Notes under the pieces: generated by a model
Told to the model about the DNA's origin: nothing
Seen by the model: the letters and a program-made list of their open reading frames with translations, nothing else
Databases searched by the model: none
Part shown: positions 40,933 to 49,197 of the stretch, in pieces
Position numbering within the stretch: position 1 is the stretch's first letter
How the letters are laid out: every line of letters starts with the position of its first letter
Program-made: the position numbers and the translations under genes
DNA from: Terriglobales bacterium
GTDB taxonomy: Bacteria > Acidobacteriota > Terriglobia > Terriglobales > Acidobacteriaceae
DNA: 64,000 bases
Direction of reading: 5' to 3'
Assembly: GCA_035487355.1 (NCBI GenBank)
Contig: DATHMF010000116.1
Span: 29,497-93,496 of the forward strand

Positions 40933-42648
40933 TTATAACAACCCGGATTGCGGCTGAAAGTCTTTTCCGTTATAGTCTCCGCCGAATTCGTAAGCCCCGT
41001 GCTGCACTGGATTGCCTTCTTGCAACGGTTCCCACTCCAGCGTTGTGGCCTCCCAGGGATTTTGAGTGCTTGCTTTCCCCCGGAAGATGCTCCAAAACAA
41101 ATTCACGAGAAACAAAACTTGCGCACTCATGGTTACAAACGCCGCTATGCTGATAAACATCTGCAGCGGCGCCAGCTTATAAACATAGTTTACCTCGGTT
41201 AGCTGCGAATAGCGCCGCGGATGTCCGGCCATCCCCAGTAAATGCATAGGCACAAAAGTCGCATAGGCCCCAAAAAAGCTCAACCAGAAATGAGTGCGTC
41301 CCAATTTTTCTGACATCATGCGGTTAAAGATCCTCGGAAACCAGAAGTATGTCGCCGCAAAGATAGCAAACACTGCCGCCATACCCATGATGAGGTGAAA
41401 ATGCGCCACAACAAAATAAGTGTCATGGAGATAAGAATCCAGCACCGGCTGCGCCAGGATCGGCCCGGTCAGCCCCCCGGTAATAAATAACGACACAAAG
41501 CCGATGGAAAAAAGCATGGGTGTGGTGAAGCGCAAGCGTCCGCCCCACAGCGTTCCCAGCCAGTTAAACATCTTGACAGCGGAAGGAACCCCGATCGCCA
41601 GTGTGAGATTAGAAAACGCAAAAGCCGCATGCGGATTCATGCCACTGGTGAACATGTGGTGCCCCCAAATCCCGAAGCCGAGGACGCCAATCGCAATCGT
41701 GGCATAAACCATGGCGCGGTATCCAAAGACTGGCTTGCGCGCAAAAGTAGATAGCAGATGTGAGGTCACTCCCATTCCGGGAAGAATCGCAATGTAAACT
41801 TCGGGATGCCCGAAAAACCAGAAGAGATGCTGCCACAACAGCGGTGACCCGCCCTGGTGCTGAATCATCTGGCCCGCTATCATCAACCCCGACGGCTCAA
41901 AGAAGCTGGTGCCATAATGGCGGTCCATGAAGAGCATGACCGCCGCTGCCAGAAGGACCGAAAAGGCTGAGAGTATGAGAAATGCAGTTACAAACCAGGC
42001 CCAGCAGGGCAGCGGCAATCGCATCCAGGTCATTCCCGGAGCGCGCAGCTTGATAGTGGTTACGATGAAATTCACCGCAGCGATTCCCGATGCAACGCAG
42101 AAGACCGCAATACTTACCAGCCACAGGTCTAACCCCGATCCTTGACCGGGCCCGGCGCTGGCGATGGCGCTGAGCGGAGCGTAATGCGTCCAGCCGGATA
42201 TGGGTGCGCCACCCTGCACAAAGAATGCAGCCAGCATGATCAGGAATGAAACCAAAGCTAGCCAGAACGCGGCCATGTTCAACCAGGGGAACGCCATTCT
42301 CTTCGCGCCAATCTGTAGCGGTAGAAAATAATTTCCAAAGGCATTTTGCGGCGCCAGCGTCAGGACAAAGAAGACCATGAAAGTGCCATGCATGGTCATG
42401 AGTCCCAGATAAGATTCTGGAGTAATCTTGCCGATCCCGAAGATAGTTGCCGTCGGCCACACAATATGAATGCGCATCAGCAGCGAAAGAAAAATTCCTA
42501 CAAGGGCAGCGGCCAGGGCTAGAAAGAAATATTGCAGGCCGATGGTTTTGTGATCACAACTGAAAAGATAGCGGCGTAAAAAGCCCGCAGGCTTCTCAGT
42601 GACGATAGACGATGCGCTGCTGCCATGTGCTGCATGCAGTTCCGTCAC
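40933..42648 (-). CDS. ctaD: Cytochrome c oxidase subunit I
   Basis: 571 residues, twelve or more helices. It carries low-spin haem and the haem-CuB centre. Key residues are the haem His in TMHGTFMVFFVL, CuB/active-site helix WFFGHPEVYIAILPGMG (Glu kept, as in A1 oxidases), IWGHHMF, and DTYFVVAHFHLIMGMAA. In helix III the usual IGApDMAFP reads IGAKRMAFPWLN, so the D-channel entry Asp is absent. A GTG at 42646-42648 overlaps the ctaC stop by 4 bp and is taken as start; an in-frame TTG at 42690 is the alternative. Confidence 0.95.
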   Translation of the reverse strand: MTELHAAHGSSASSIVTEKPAGFLRRYLFSCDHKTIGLQYFFLALAAALVGIFLSLLMRIHIVWPTATIFGIGKITPESYLGLMTMHGTFMVFFVLTLAPQNAFGNYFLPLQIGAKRMAFPWLNMAAFWLALVSFLIMLAAFFVQGGAPISGWTHYAPLSAIASAGPGQGSGLDLWLVSIAVFCVASGIAAVNFIVTTIKLRAPGMTWMRLPLPCWAWFVTAFLILSAFSVLLAAAVMLFMDRHYGTSFFEPSGLMIAGQMIQHQGGSPLLWQHLFWFFGHPEVYIAILPGMGVTSHLLSTFARKPVFGYRAMVYATIAIGVLGFGIWGHHMFTSGMNPHAAFAFSNLTLAIGVPSAVKMFNWLGTLWGGRLRFTTPMLFSIGFVSLFITGGLTGPILAQPVLDSYLHDTYFVVAHFHLIMGMAAVFAIFAATYFWFPRIFNRMMSEKLGRTHFWLSFFGAYATFVPMHLLGMAGHPRRYSQLTEVNYVYKLAPLQMFISIAAFVTMSAQVLFLVNLFWSIFRGKASTQNPWEATTLEWEPLQEGNPVQHGAYEFGGDYNGKDFQPQSGLL

Positions 42649-43472
42649 GGATGCACCCCGGTTGGTTGTGGCGCGTGCTTCGCCAGCCAATTATCAAACT
42701 CGGTCTCGCTCACAACTTTCATCGTGGCCCGCATACGGTAATGTCCCAAACCACACAACGCGGCGCAGACGATTTCAAAACTCCCCTCGCGATTGGGTGT
42801 GAAGATGACAGGAATTGCCATCCCGGGTACTGCATCTTGTTTGAAGCGCAGTTCAGGTACAAAAAAACTATGAATCACGTCCTGTGCCCGCAGCGTGAGC
42901 CGTACGTTGCGATTGGCGGGAACCACCAGCGTTGTGGTCACAAAGTCGTCTCGTGAAGCCGGGTCGCTCATATCCAAACCCACTGTTGAAATCGAGCCCA
43001 AAGAAGCATCCTGCAACTCTGGTCGTGTGCGGCCAAACGTCCGGTCCGGCCCCGGATAACGGAAGTACCACGCAAACTGCATGCCTGTAACTTCAATATC
43101 AACCGGCATCTTGGCATCAGCGTCAGTATGTAGCCTATGGCTTTGCGACCAACTGCGGGCACCTGTCCATGCAAAGGCAAGAAAGAGCAGGGAAGTAAGC
43201 GCCGTCCAGAAAAATTCAGCCCTTTTATTTTCGACGAACGATCGGCTGGATATTTGATTCTGAGAGGCGCTGTATTTCCATACCAGGAACCCAAGCGCAG
43301 CCTGCGTTAGAAGAAAAGCGGATCCCACAAAAATAAAAGTGAATTTAAATTGCTGATCAACAACTGCGCCTTGCGCAGAAGCCAGCGCCGGCAACCACCA
43401 CGGATGAAACCAGAACAAGCAGAGGCAGACCAATGCAATCAACCAGAGCGCGACCAACAAAGCCTTTGCCAT
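42645..43472 (-). CDS. ctaC: Cytochrome c oxidase subunit II
   Basis: 275 residues. Two N-terminal transmembrane hairpin helices (LLVALWLIALVCLCLFWFHP; FTFIFVGSAFLLTQAALGFL) anchor a periplasmic cupredoxin. CuA ligands are Cys236, Cys240, His244 and Met247 in CAALCGLGHYRM, plus the His in DVIHSFFVPELRFK. It takes electrons from cytochrome c. A separate signal peptide is not obvious and no C-terminal haem c domain is present. It is first in the oxidase set, 32 bp downstream of pdxT on the same strand. Confidence 0.95.
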   Translation of the reverse strand: MAKALLVALWLIALVCLCLFWFHPWWLPALASAQGAVVDQQFKFTFIFVGSAFLLTQAALGFLVWKYSASQNQISSRSFVENKRAEFFWTALTSLLFLAFAWTGARSWSQSHRLHTDADAKMPVDIEVTGMQFAWYFRYPGPDRTFGRTRPELQDASLGSISTVGLDMSDPASRDDFVTTTLVVPANRNVRLTLRAQDVIHSFFVPELRFKQDAVPGMAIPVIFTPNREGSFEIVCAALCGLGHYRMRATMKVVSETEFDNWLAKHAPQPTGVHP

Positions 43473-43504
43473 AGCTTCCCGGAATCAAGTTTAAATGAAT
43501 CTGA

Positions 43505-44065
43505 TTATTTCACCAGTTGCAGAAATGCCTGGTGAACGCGGATATCGCCGGAAAGTTCCGGATGAAACGTCGCCGCCATGATCTTCCCCTGACGGACCAG
43601 GACAGGATCGCCATTTTCCGAAGCCAGCACTTCGACTTCTTTGCCCACCTTCTCAATTTTTGGCGCGCGGATAAAAACCATCTCCATCGGCCCGCCGCCA
43701 AGTTTGGTTTCCCCCTGGCGTATCGAGCTCTCCAGTTGTCGTCCATAAGCGTTGCGCCGGATACATATGTCCAACGCTCCCAGGCTGGCTTGGCTGGGGC
43801 CTTCGACTTCTTTTGCCAGCAAGATAGCGCCGGCGCAAGTGCCCAGGGCAGGTTTGGTTTTTACGAACTGCCCCAGCTTTTCAAAAAACCCTTTTTGCTC
43901 CAAAAATTTCAGGAATGTAGTTGACTCGCCGCCAGGAATCACTAGCGCATCTACAGAATCAAGCTGCTCCGGCTTGCGGACGTAACTCACCGTGGCGCCC
44001 AGCCCCTCAAGCACGCGGCCGTGCGCTTCGTAATCACCCTGAATGGCAAGCACACCAATGGTCAT
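43505..44065 (-). CDS. pdxT: Pyridoxal 5'-phosphate synthase glutaminase subunit
   Basis: 186 residues. It hydrolyses glutamine to feed ammonia to PdxS. Class I glutaminase motifs are VIPGGESTT, the nucleophile Cys in ALGTCAGAILLA, and the His-Glu pair in AATFHPELSGD. The start MTIGVLAIQGDYEAHGRVLE is textbook. It lies downstream of pdxS on the same strand with a 96-bp gap that contains CTTTGTG repeats. Confidence 0.97.
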   Translation of the reverse strand: MTIGVLAIQGDYEAHGRVLEGLGATVSYVRKPEQLDSVDALVIPGGESTTFLKFLEQKGFFEKLGQFVKTKPALGTCAGAILLAKEVEGPSQASLGALDICIRRNAYGRQLESSIRQGETKLGGGPMEMVFIRAPKIEKVGKEVEVLASENGDPVLVRQGKIMAATFHPELSGDIRVHQAFLQLVK

Positions 44066-44122
44066 ACTTCAATTCAACACAAAGACACAATGGACCACAA
44101 CGGTTGTGCTGTGATGGCAGAA

Positions 44123-44153
44123 CCTTTGTGTACCTTTGTGTCCTTTGTGGTTA
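44123..44153. repeat. CTTTGTG-rich repeat between pdxS and pdxT
   Basis: Three staggered units, CCTTTGTGTA, CCTTTGTGT and CCTTTGTGGTTA, run in tandem. The sequence is related to the repeats at 40.1 and 53.4 kb. It sits inside what would otherwise be a simple two-gene operon. Confidence 0.55.
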
Positions 44154-44161
44154 TCTGAGGT

Positions 44162-45085
44162 CTACCAGCCGCGCTTTTGCATCATGTTTTCTTCGGAGAT
44201 CGCTGCCACCGCTAACCCTTTCATAGCTCCGATCAGTTCCTGGCTGACTTCAAGTAATACTTTAGGATCGTCGTAGTGGGTTGTGGCTTGTACGATGGCG
44301 CGAGCCCGGCGCGCGGCCTCTTCCGGGGAAGCAAAATTCGTGGAGTCTTGCATGAAGATGCCCGAGCCTACAAACACCGCTTCGGCGCCCAATTGGCGCA
44401 CCAGGGCGGCATCGGCCGGGGTAGCAATGCCACCGGCTGAGAAGTTAGGGACAGGAAGCTTACCACTGCTCGCCACCAGGCGGATAATCTCGTACGGTGC
44501 CTGATATTCTTTGGCCTTGGCGTACAACTCGTCTTCGCGCAGCACGGTCAGGACGCGCATCTCTTGGTTGATGGCCCGCAGGTGCTTGACTGCATGAACC
44601 ACGTCGCCGGTGCCGGCTTCGCCCTTGGTGCGGATCATGGCCGCACCCTCGGCAATACGCCGCAACGCTTCGCCTAAATTCCGCGCTCCGCAGACAAAAG
44701 GAACTTTGAAGGCGTGCTTGTCTACGTGGTTGGCTTCATCGGCGGGGGTAAGGACTTCGGATTCGTCAATGTAATCCACGCCCAGCTCTTGCAAAATTTG
44801 GGCTTCTGCAAAGTGACCGATGCGGCATTTGGCCATCACCGGAATGGAAACCGCATCCATGATCTCGCGGATCTTCTTGGGCGAGGCCATGCGGGCCACG
44901 CCACCCTCGGCGCGGATCTGCGCCGGCACGCGCTCGAGCGCCATGACGGCTGTTGCGCCGGCCTTTTCTGCGATCAACGCCTGCTCGGCTGTGGTGACGT
45001 CCATGATGACGCCGCCTTTGAGCATCTCGGCTAACCCGGTCTTCAGGCGCAGACTGTTGTTTGGGTTTCCATTTTTGTTGGACAT
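44162..45085 (-). CDS. pdxS: Pyridoxal 5'-phosphate synthase subunit PdxS
   Basis: 307 residues. It makes pyridoxal 5'-phosphate from ribose 5-phosphate, glyceraldehyde 3-phosphate and ammonia, as a dodecamer with PdxT. Visible are KTGLAEMLKGGVIMDVTTAE, the Asp and Lys of the active site in AGATAVMALERVPA and MAKCRIGHFAEAQILQELGV, and FSAGGIATPADAALVRQLGA. The DXP-independent route therefore supplies vitamin B6 in this organism. Confidence 0.98.
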   Translation of the reverse strand: MSNKNGNPNNSLRLKTGLAEMLKGGVIMDVTTAEQALIAEKAGATAVMALERVPAQIRAEGGVARMASPKKIREIMDAVSIPVMAKCRIGHFAEAQILQELGVDYIDESEVLTPADEANHVDKHAFKVPFVCGARNLGEALRRIAEGAAMIRTKGEAGTGDVVHAVKHLRAINQEMRVLTVLREDELYAKAKEYQAPYEIIRLVASSGKLPVPNFSAGGIATPADAALVRQLGAEAVFVGSGIFMQDSTNFASPEEAARRARAIVQATTHYDDPKVLLEVSQELIGAMKGLAVAAISEENMMQKRGW

Positions 45086-45208
45086 AGTTCCTCTTCGTGC
45101 CTGCGCACAGGTAAAGTCAAAAAGTTGCGTGGCACTAAGGTTATTTTACGTCTAAATACACACACAGGGCTAGTTTAGCTGTGCATTGCCACTGGGCTTG
45201 AACCCTAC

Positions 45209-45682
45209 TCACAGTTTCTTGATGTGTTTGGCAAACATCTTGAGAGGATCAATCGCGATGAACACAGCCCGTCCGCGTGCCAGTACCTCGCCCTTCTGAT
45301 TGCGGATTTCGGCAATATTAATGTGTTTTTTGCCCTGAACGCTGCTCTCACGAGCTTCCACAATTAATGGCGTTTGCAGTGGGACTGGCTTCAGATATTC
45401 CACATCCATTTGTTTTGTCAGAGCAATCACCGAGCGCAGCCTGTTCACCTTGCCCATAGCCTCGTCCAGGATGGTGGCAATAATCCCTCCGTGAGAGTGT
45501 CCCGGCGGCCCCTGGTATTTCTTGGGCAAGCGAAATCGGCAATACGAACGGCGGTGTGCCTCGTCAAAATGAAATTCAAGGTGCATGCCTTCCGGGTTGT
45601 CTGGTCCGCAGGCAAAGCAGCGGTTAACCGGGATAGACAGGTTTTTGATCTCGTGTCCGGGGGCGCGCGTTTTCCGGGCCAT
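45209..45682 (-). CDS. PaaI/hotdog-fold thioesterase family protein
   Basis: 157 residues. A CFACGPDNPEGMHLEF segment near the N-terminus is followed by the hotdog core GPPGHSHGGIIATILDEAMG, with the catalytic-region HGG and DEA, then LTKQMDVEYLKPVPLQTPLI and AEIRNQKGEVLARGRAVF. This matches the PaaI/UPF0152-like acyl-CoA thioesterases. The substrate is unknown. It is divergent from the large BNR gene. Confidence 0.88.
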   Translation of the reverse strand: MARKTRAPGHEIKNLSIPVNRCFACGPDNPEGMHLEFHFDEAHRRSYCRFRLPKKYQGPPGHSHGGIIATILDEAMGKVNRLRSVIALTKQMDVEYLKPVPLQTPLIVEARESSVQGKKHINIAEIRNQKGEVLARGRAVFIAIDPLKMFAKHIKKL

Positions 45683-45818
45683 AAGTAGAAGTTAAGTTGA
45701 TTCTAGCATTGACACTGATTTGGCCTGGCATAAGCGATGCCCAAAAGGTCCGAGCATCAGCAAAGCCCTGCTAATTCTGATATACCTAATGGCTCGCATG
45801 AATTCCAGGAGGTTCAGC

Positions 45819-48800
45819 GTGAACGTGTTTCGTTCGTTTCTCATCGGCATAGTTATTTGCTCTTCCATTTCCACCTTCGCTCAAGACAAGAAAGCTTCTA
45901 ATCCTAAGCCAGCGTCTAAACCTGCCCAGAAGAAAGCGGCACAGCAGCCCGCGCCGGAAAAAGAAAACAAGGAAACCCCTCCTGAGCCTATGTCGTCGGG
46001 GACCTTCGACGGATTGAAGCTGCGCCTCATTGGCCCTGCCATGATCTCCGGCCGTGTGCTTGCCTTTGCCGTTGATCCGGAAAACCACTCCCATTATTAC
46101 GTCGCCACTGCCTCCGGCGGCGTGTGGAAGACTGAAAACCATGGCATTACCTGGACTCCTGTATTTGACGGTGAAGGCAGCTATTCCATCGGCACGGTCG
46201 TGCTCGATCCCAAAGATTCAAATGTCGTGTGGGTAGGCACGGGCGAGAGTAACAGCCAGCGCAGCGTGGGCTACGGCGATGGCGTCTATCGCTCCGATGA
46301 CGGTGGCAAAAGCTGGAAGAACATGGGGCTAAAAAAATCCGAGCACATCGGACGCATTGCCATTGATCCTCGCGACAGCAACGTCGTCTTCGTCGCAGCC
46401 GAAGGTCCGCTATGGGGGCCCGGCGGCGACCGCGGACTTTACAAAACCACCGACAGCGGCAAGACATGGAAAAGTGTCCTCAACATCAGTGAAAACACCG
46501 GCGTAGTTGATGTTGCCATTGATCCCGTTGAACCCAATGTAATGTATGCGGCTGCCTATCAGCGCCGCCGCCACGTTTGGACTCTGATTGATGGCGGGCC
46601 TGAATCGGCACTTTATAAATCCACCGATGGGGGAGAGAGCTGGAACAAACTGAAATCTGGTCTGCCCTCCGAAGAGATCGGCCGCATCGGCCTGGCGATT
46701 TCACCCGCAGATCACAATGTTGTCTACGCCACCATCGAGGCCGCTAACAAAAGCGGCGGTGTATTCCGCTCCAAAGACCGCGGCGCGACCTGGGAGAAGC
46801 GTAATCCTTTCAACCAGACTGCCATGTATTACGGCCAGATATTTGCCGACCCTAAGAATGTTGATCGCGTCTACGTGACCGGCTTCAACATTATGGTTTC
46901 CGATGACGGCGGCAAAACTGTTACCAAACTGCCTACAAAATCAAAGCATGTGGATAACCACGTCATCTGGATTGACCCCAGCAACACCGACCACTATCTT
47001 GTCGGCTGCGACGGCGGTGTTTACGAGAGCTACGACCGCGCCGCTACCTGGGAGTACAAAAGCAATTTGCCGCTCGGCCAGTTTTACGATGTCGCTGTAG
47101 ACAACGCTCAGCCGTTTTATAACGTCTACGGCGGCACGCAGGATAACAACAGTCTTGGTGGACCTTCGCGTACCGCCAGTGCCTCGGGCATAACCAATGC
47201 CGATTGGTTCATCACGCAAGGCGGCGACGGATTCCGCACGCAGGTTGATCCTGAAGACCCCAACACTATCTACTCGGAATATCAGGAGGGCGGACTCACC
47301 CGCTACGACAAGCGCACCGGCGAAAATACCGGCATTGCGGTGCAGGAGCCAAAAGGCGGCGAGGTCTATCGCTGGAACTGGGATTCGCCTCTTATCATCA
47401 GCCCGCATTCGCACACGCGTCTCTATTATGCTGCCAACAAAATATTTCGCAGCGACGATCGCGGAGACACTTGGCAGGTTATCAGTCCTGACCTTACACG
47501 CCAGCTTGATCGCAACTCACTGCAGGTGATGGGCCGTGTGTGGGAACCAGACGCGGTCGCCAAGAATGCCTCCACATCGTTCTACGGAAACATTGTCGTT
47601 CTGAGCGAATCCCCCAAAAAAGAAGGATTGATTTATGCCGGCACCGACGACGGCCTCATCCAGGCAACCGAAGATGGTGGAAGCAATTGGCGCAAGCTTG
47701 ATAAATTCCCCGGCGTGCCCGACTCGACCTATGTCAGCCGCCTTGCCGCTTCCAACCACGATGCTCGTACTGTCTATGCCGCTTTTGAAAACCACAAGAA
47801 TGCCGACTTCAAACCCTACCTCTTAAAGAGCGCCGACGCTGGCCAAACCTGGAGTTCAGTGGTCGGCAACCTTCCTGAAAACGGCCCGGTGCTGGCCTTT
47901 GCAGAAGATCCAGTGAATCCCAACCTTCTTTTTGCCGGCACGGAATTTGGTCTGTATTTCACGATTGACGGCGGCAAAAAATGGGTGCAACTCAAAGGTG
48001 ATTTCCCTACCATTGCCGTGCGTGATCTGGTAATTCAAGCGCGTGAGAGTGATCTGGTTGTGGGCACCTTTGGCCGCAGCATCTATATTCTGGATGACAT
48101 TCGCCCGCTGCGAGACCTTAAAACCGACGACTTGAACTCACCTGCGGCTTTACTCGCTGTTCATAATGCAGCTCTTTACCATGAGAGCAAACCTTACGGC
48201 GATAAGGGCAAGGCGCATCTGGGAGAGACATTTTATACCGGCGCTAATCCGCCCTTTGGTGCAACCATCACTTACTACCTCAAAGAAAAACTCAAAACCA
48301 AAAAAGATCTGCGCCATGACGCTGAAAAAGAGGCCGCCAAAAAAGGCAAGACCGTGGCTTACCCTACGCCCGATGAGCTGCGCGCTGAAGCCGAAGAGCA
48401 GGCTCCCGCTGTATTGCTCACGATCTCTGACGAAAACGGCAAGCCGCTTCGCATTCTTACCGGACCTACCGGAGCCGGCATGCAGCGTGTAACTTGGGAC
48501 CTGCGCTATTCCGCTCCGGCGCTTGCTTCGGAAGATAAGTCCGACGAAGATTCTGATTTCGGCCCGGATACAAGACCACCTCTGGTCATGCCGGGTACGT
48601 ACAAGGTTTCAATGGCAACGCGGGTCAGAGGAGCGATTACGCCTGTCGGAACTCCGCTCTCATTCAACGTGACTCCACTTTACGGCTGGCCGGCCAATGC
48701 CGAAGACCGCGCTGCGCTCACCAGGTTCCAGCGTAACGTTGTTTCGCTCTATCGTTCAGTGAATGGGGCCGTAGAATCAGCCAACGAACTCAAATCGCGT

Positions 48801-49187
48801 CTCAAATCTATAAAGCGGGCCCTGCTTGAAACCCCCACGGCTGCTTCGGAGCTGTCGCCTCGTGCCGATGCGATTGAAGAAGCGAATAACAAACTATTGC
48901 GTGTTCTGGTTGGCGATGAGGCGCTGCAGGCCCACAATGAACCCATTCCGACCTCCATCCAGAACCGCGTATCCACGATTCTGGATGAAGAGAGCACCTC
49001 CAGCTCACGCCCAACCAACACACATGTGGAGAGCTTCAAGATTGCTTCCGAAGAACTCTCCCAGCAGCTTGTCACACTCCACAGGTTGATTGAAGTGGAT
49101 CTGGTGAGTTTGGAAAAAGACATGGAAGCCGCGGGCGCCCCCTGGACACCCGGCCGCATTCCTACATGGGAGGAACCGAAGTTTTAG
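45819..49187 (+). CDS. Secreted sortilin-like BNR/Asp-box propeller protein
   Basis: 1122 residues from a GTG at 45819 with a perfect AGGAGG six bases before it; upstream in-frame Met codons lack such a site. The signal peptide is FRSFLIGIVICSSISTFAQ. The body has ten or so Asp-box repeats of the S-D-x-G-x-W kind (RSDDGGKSWK, KTTDSGKTWK, KSTDGGESWN, RSDDRGDTWQ) that build one or two beta-propellers, as in VPS10/sortilin and BNR glycosidase-like proteins. A C-terminal Ig-like region (MQRVTWDLRY) and a helical tail follow. Catalytic residues of a glycosidase are not evident. It is convergent with the S9 peptidase, 10 bp apart. Confidence 0.85.
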   Translation: MNVFRSFLIGIVICSSISTFAQDKKASNPKPASKPAQKKAAQQPAPEKENKETPPEPMSSGTFDGLKLRLIGPAMISGRVLAFAVDPENHSHYYVATASGGVWKTENHGITWTPVFDGEGSYSIGTVVLDPKDSNVVWVGTGESNSQRSVGYGDGVYRSDDGGKSWKNMGLKKSEHIGRIAIDPRDSNVVFVAAEGPLWGPGGDRGLYKTTDSGKTWKSVLNISENTGVVDVAIDPVEPNVMYAAAYQRRRHVWTLIDGGPESALYKSTDGGESWNKLKSGLPSEEIGRIGLAISPADHNVVYATIEAANKSGGVFRSKDRGATWEKRNPFNQTAMYYGQIFADPKNVDRVYVTGFNIMVSDDGGKTVTKLPTKSKHVDNHVIWIDPSNTDHYLVGCDGGVYESYDRAATWEYKSNLPLGQFYDVAVDNAQPFYNVYGGTQDNNSLGGPSRTASASGITNADWFITQGGDGFRTQVDPEDPNTIYSEYQEGGLTRYDKRTGENTGIAVQEPKGGEVYRWNWDSPLIISPHSHTRLYYAANKIFRSDDRGDTWQVISPDLTRQLDRNSLQVMGRVWEPDAVAKNASTSFYGNIVVLSESPKKEGLIYAGTDDGLIQATEDGGSNWRKLDKFPGVPDSTYVSRLAASNHDARTVYAAFENHKNADFKPYLLKSADAGQTWSSVVGNLPENGPVLAFAEDPVNPNLLFAGTEFGLYFTIDGGKKWVQLKGDFPTIAVRDLVIQARESDLVVGTFGRSIYILDDIRPLRDLKTDDLNSPAALLAVHNAALYHESKPYGDKGKAHLGETFYTGANPPFGATITYYLKEKLKTKKDLRHDAEKEAAKKGKTVAYPTPDELRAEAEEQAPAVLLTISDENGKPLRILTGPTGAGMQRVTWDLRYSAPALASEDKSDEDSDFGPDTRPPLVMPGTYKVSMATRVRGAITPVGTPLSFNVTPLYGWPANAEDRAALTRFQRNVVSLYRSVNGAVESANELKSRLKSIKRALLETPTAASELSPRADAIEEANNKLLRVLVGDEALQAHNEPIPTSIQNRVSTILDEESTSSSRPTNTHVESFKIASEELSQQLVTLHRLIEVDLVSLEKDMEAAGAPWTPGRIPTWEEPKF

Positions 49188-49197
49188 TGATGATTCT

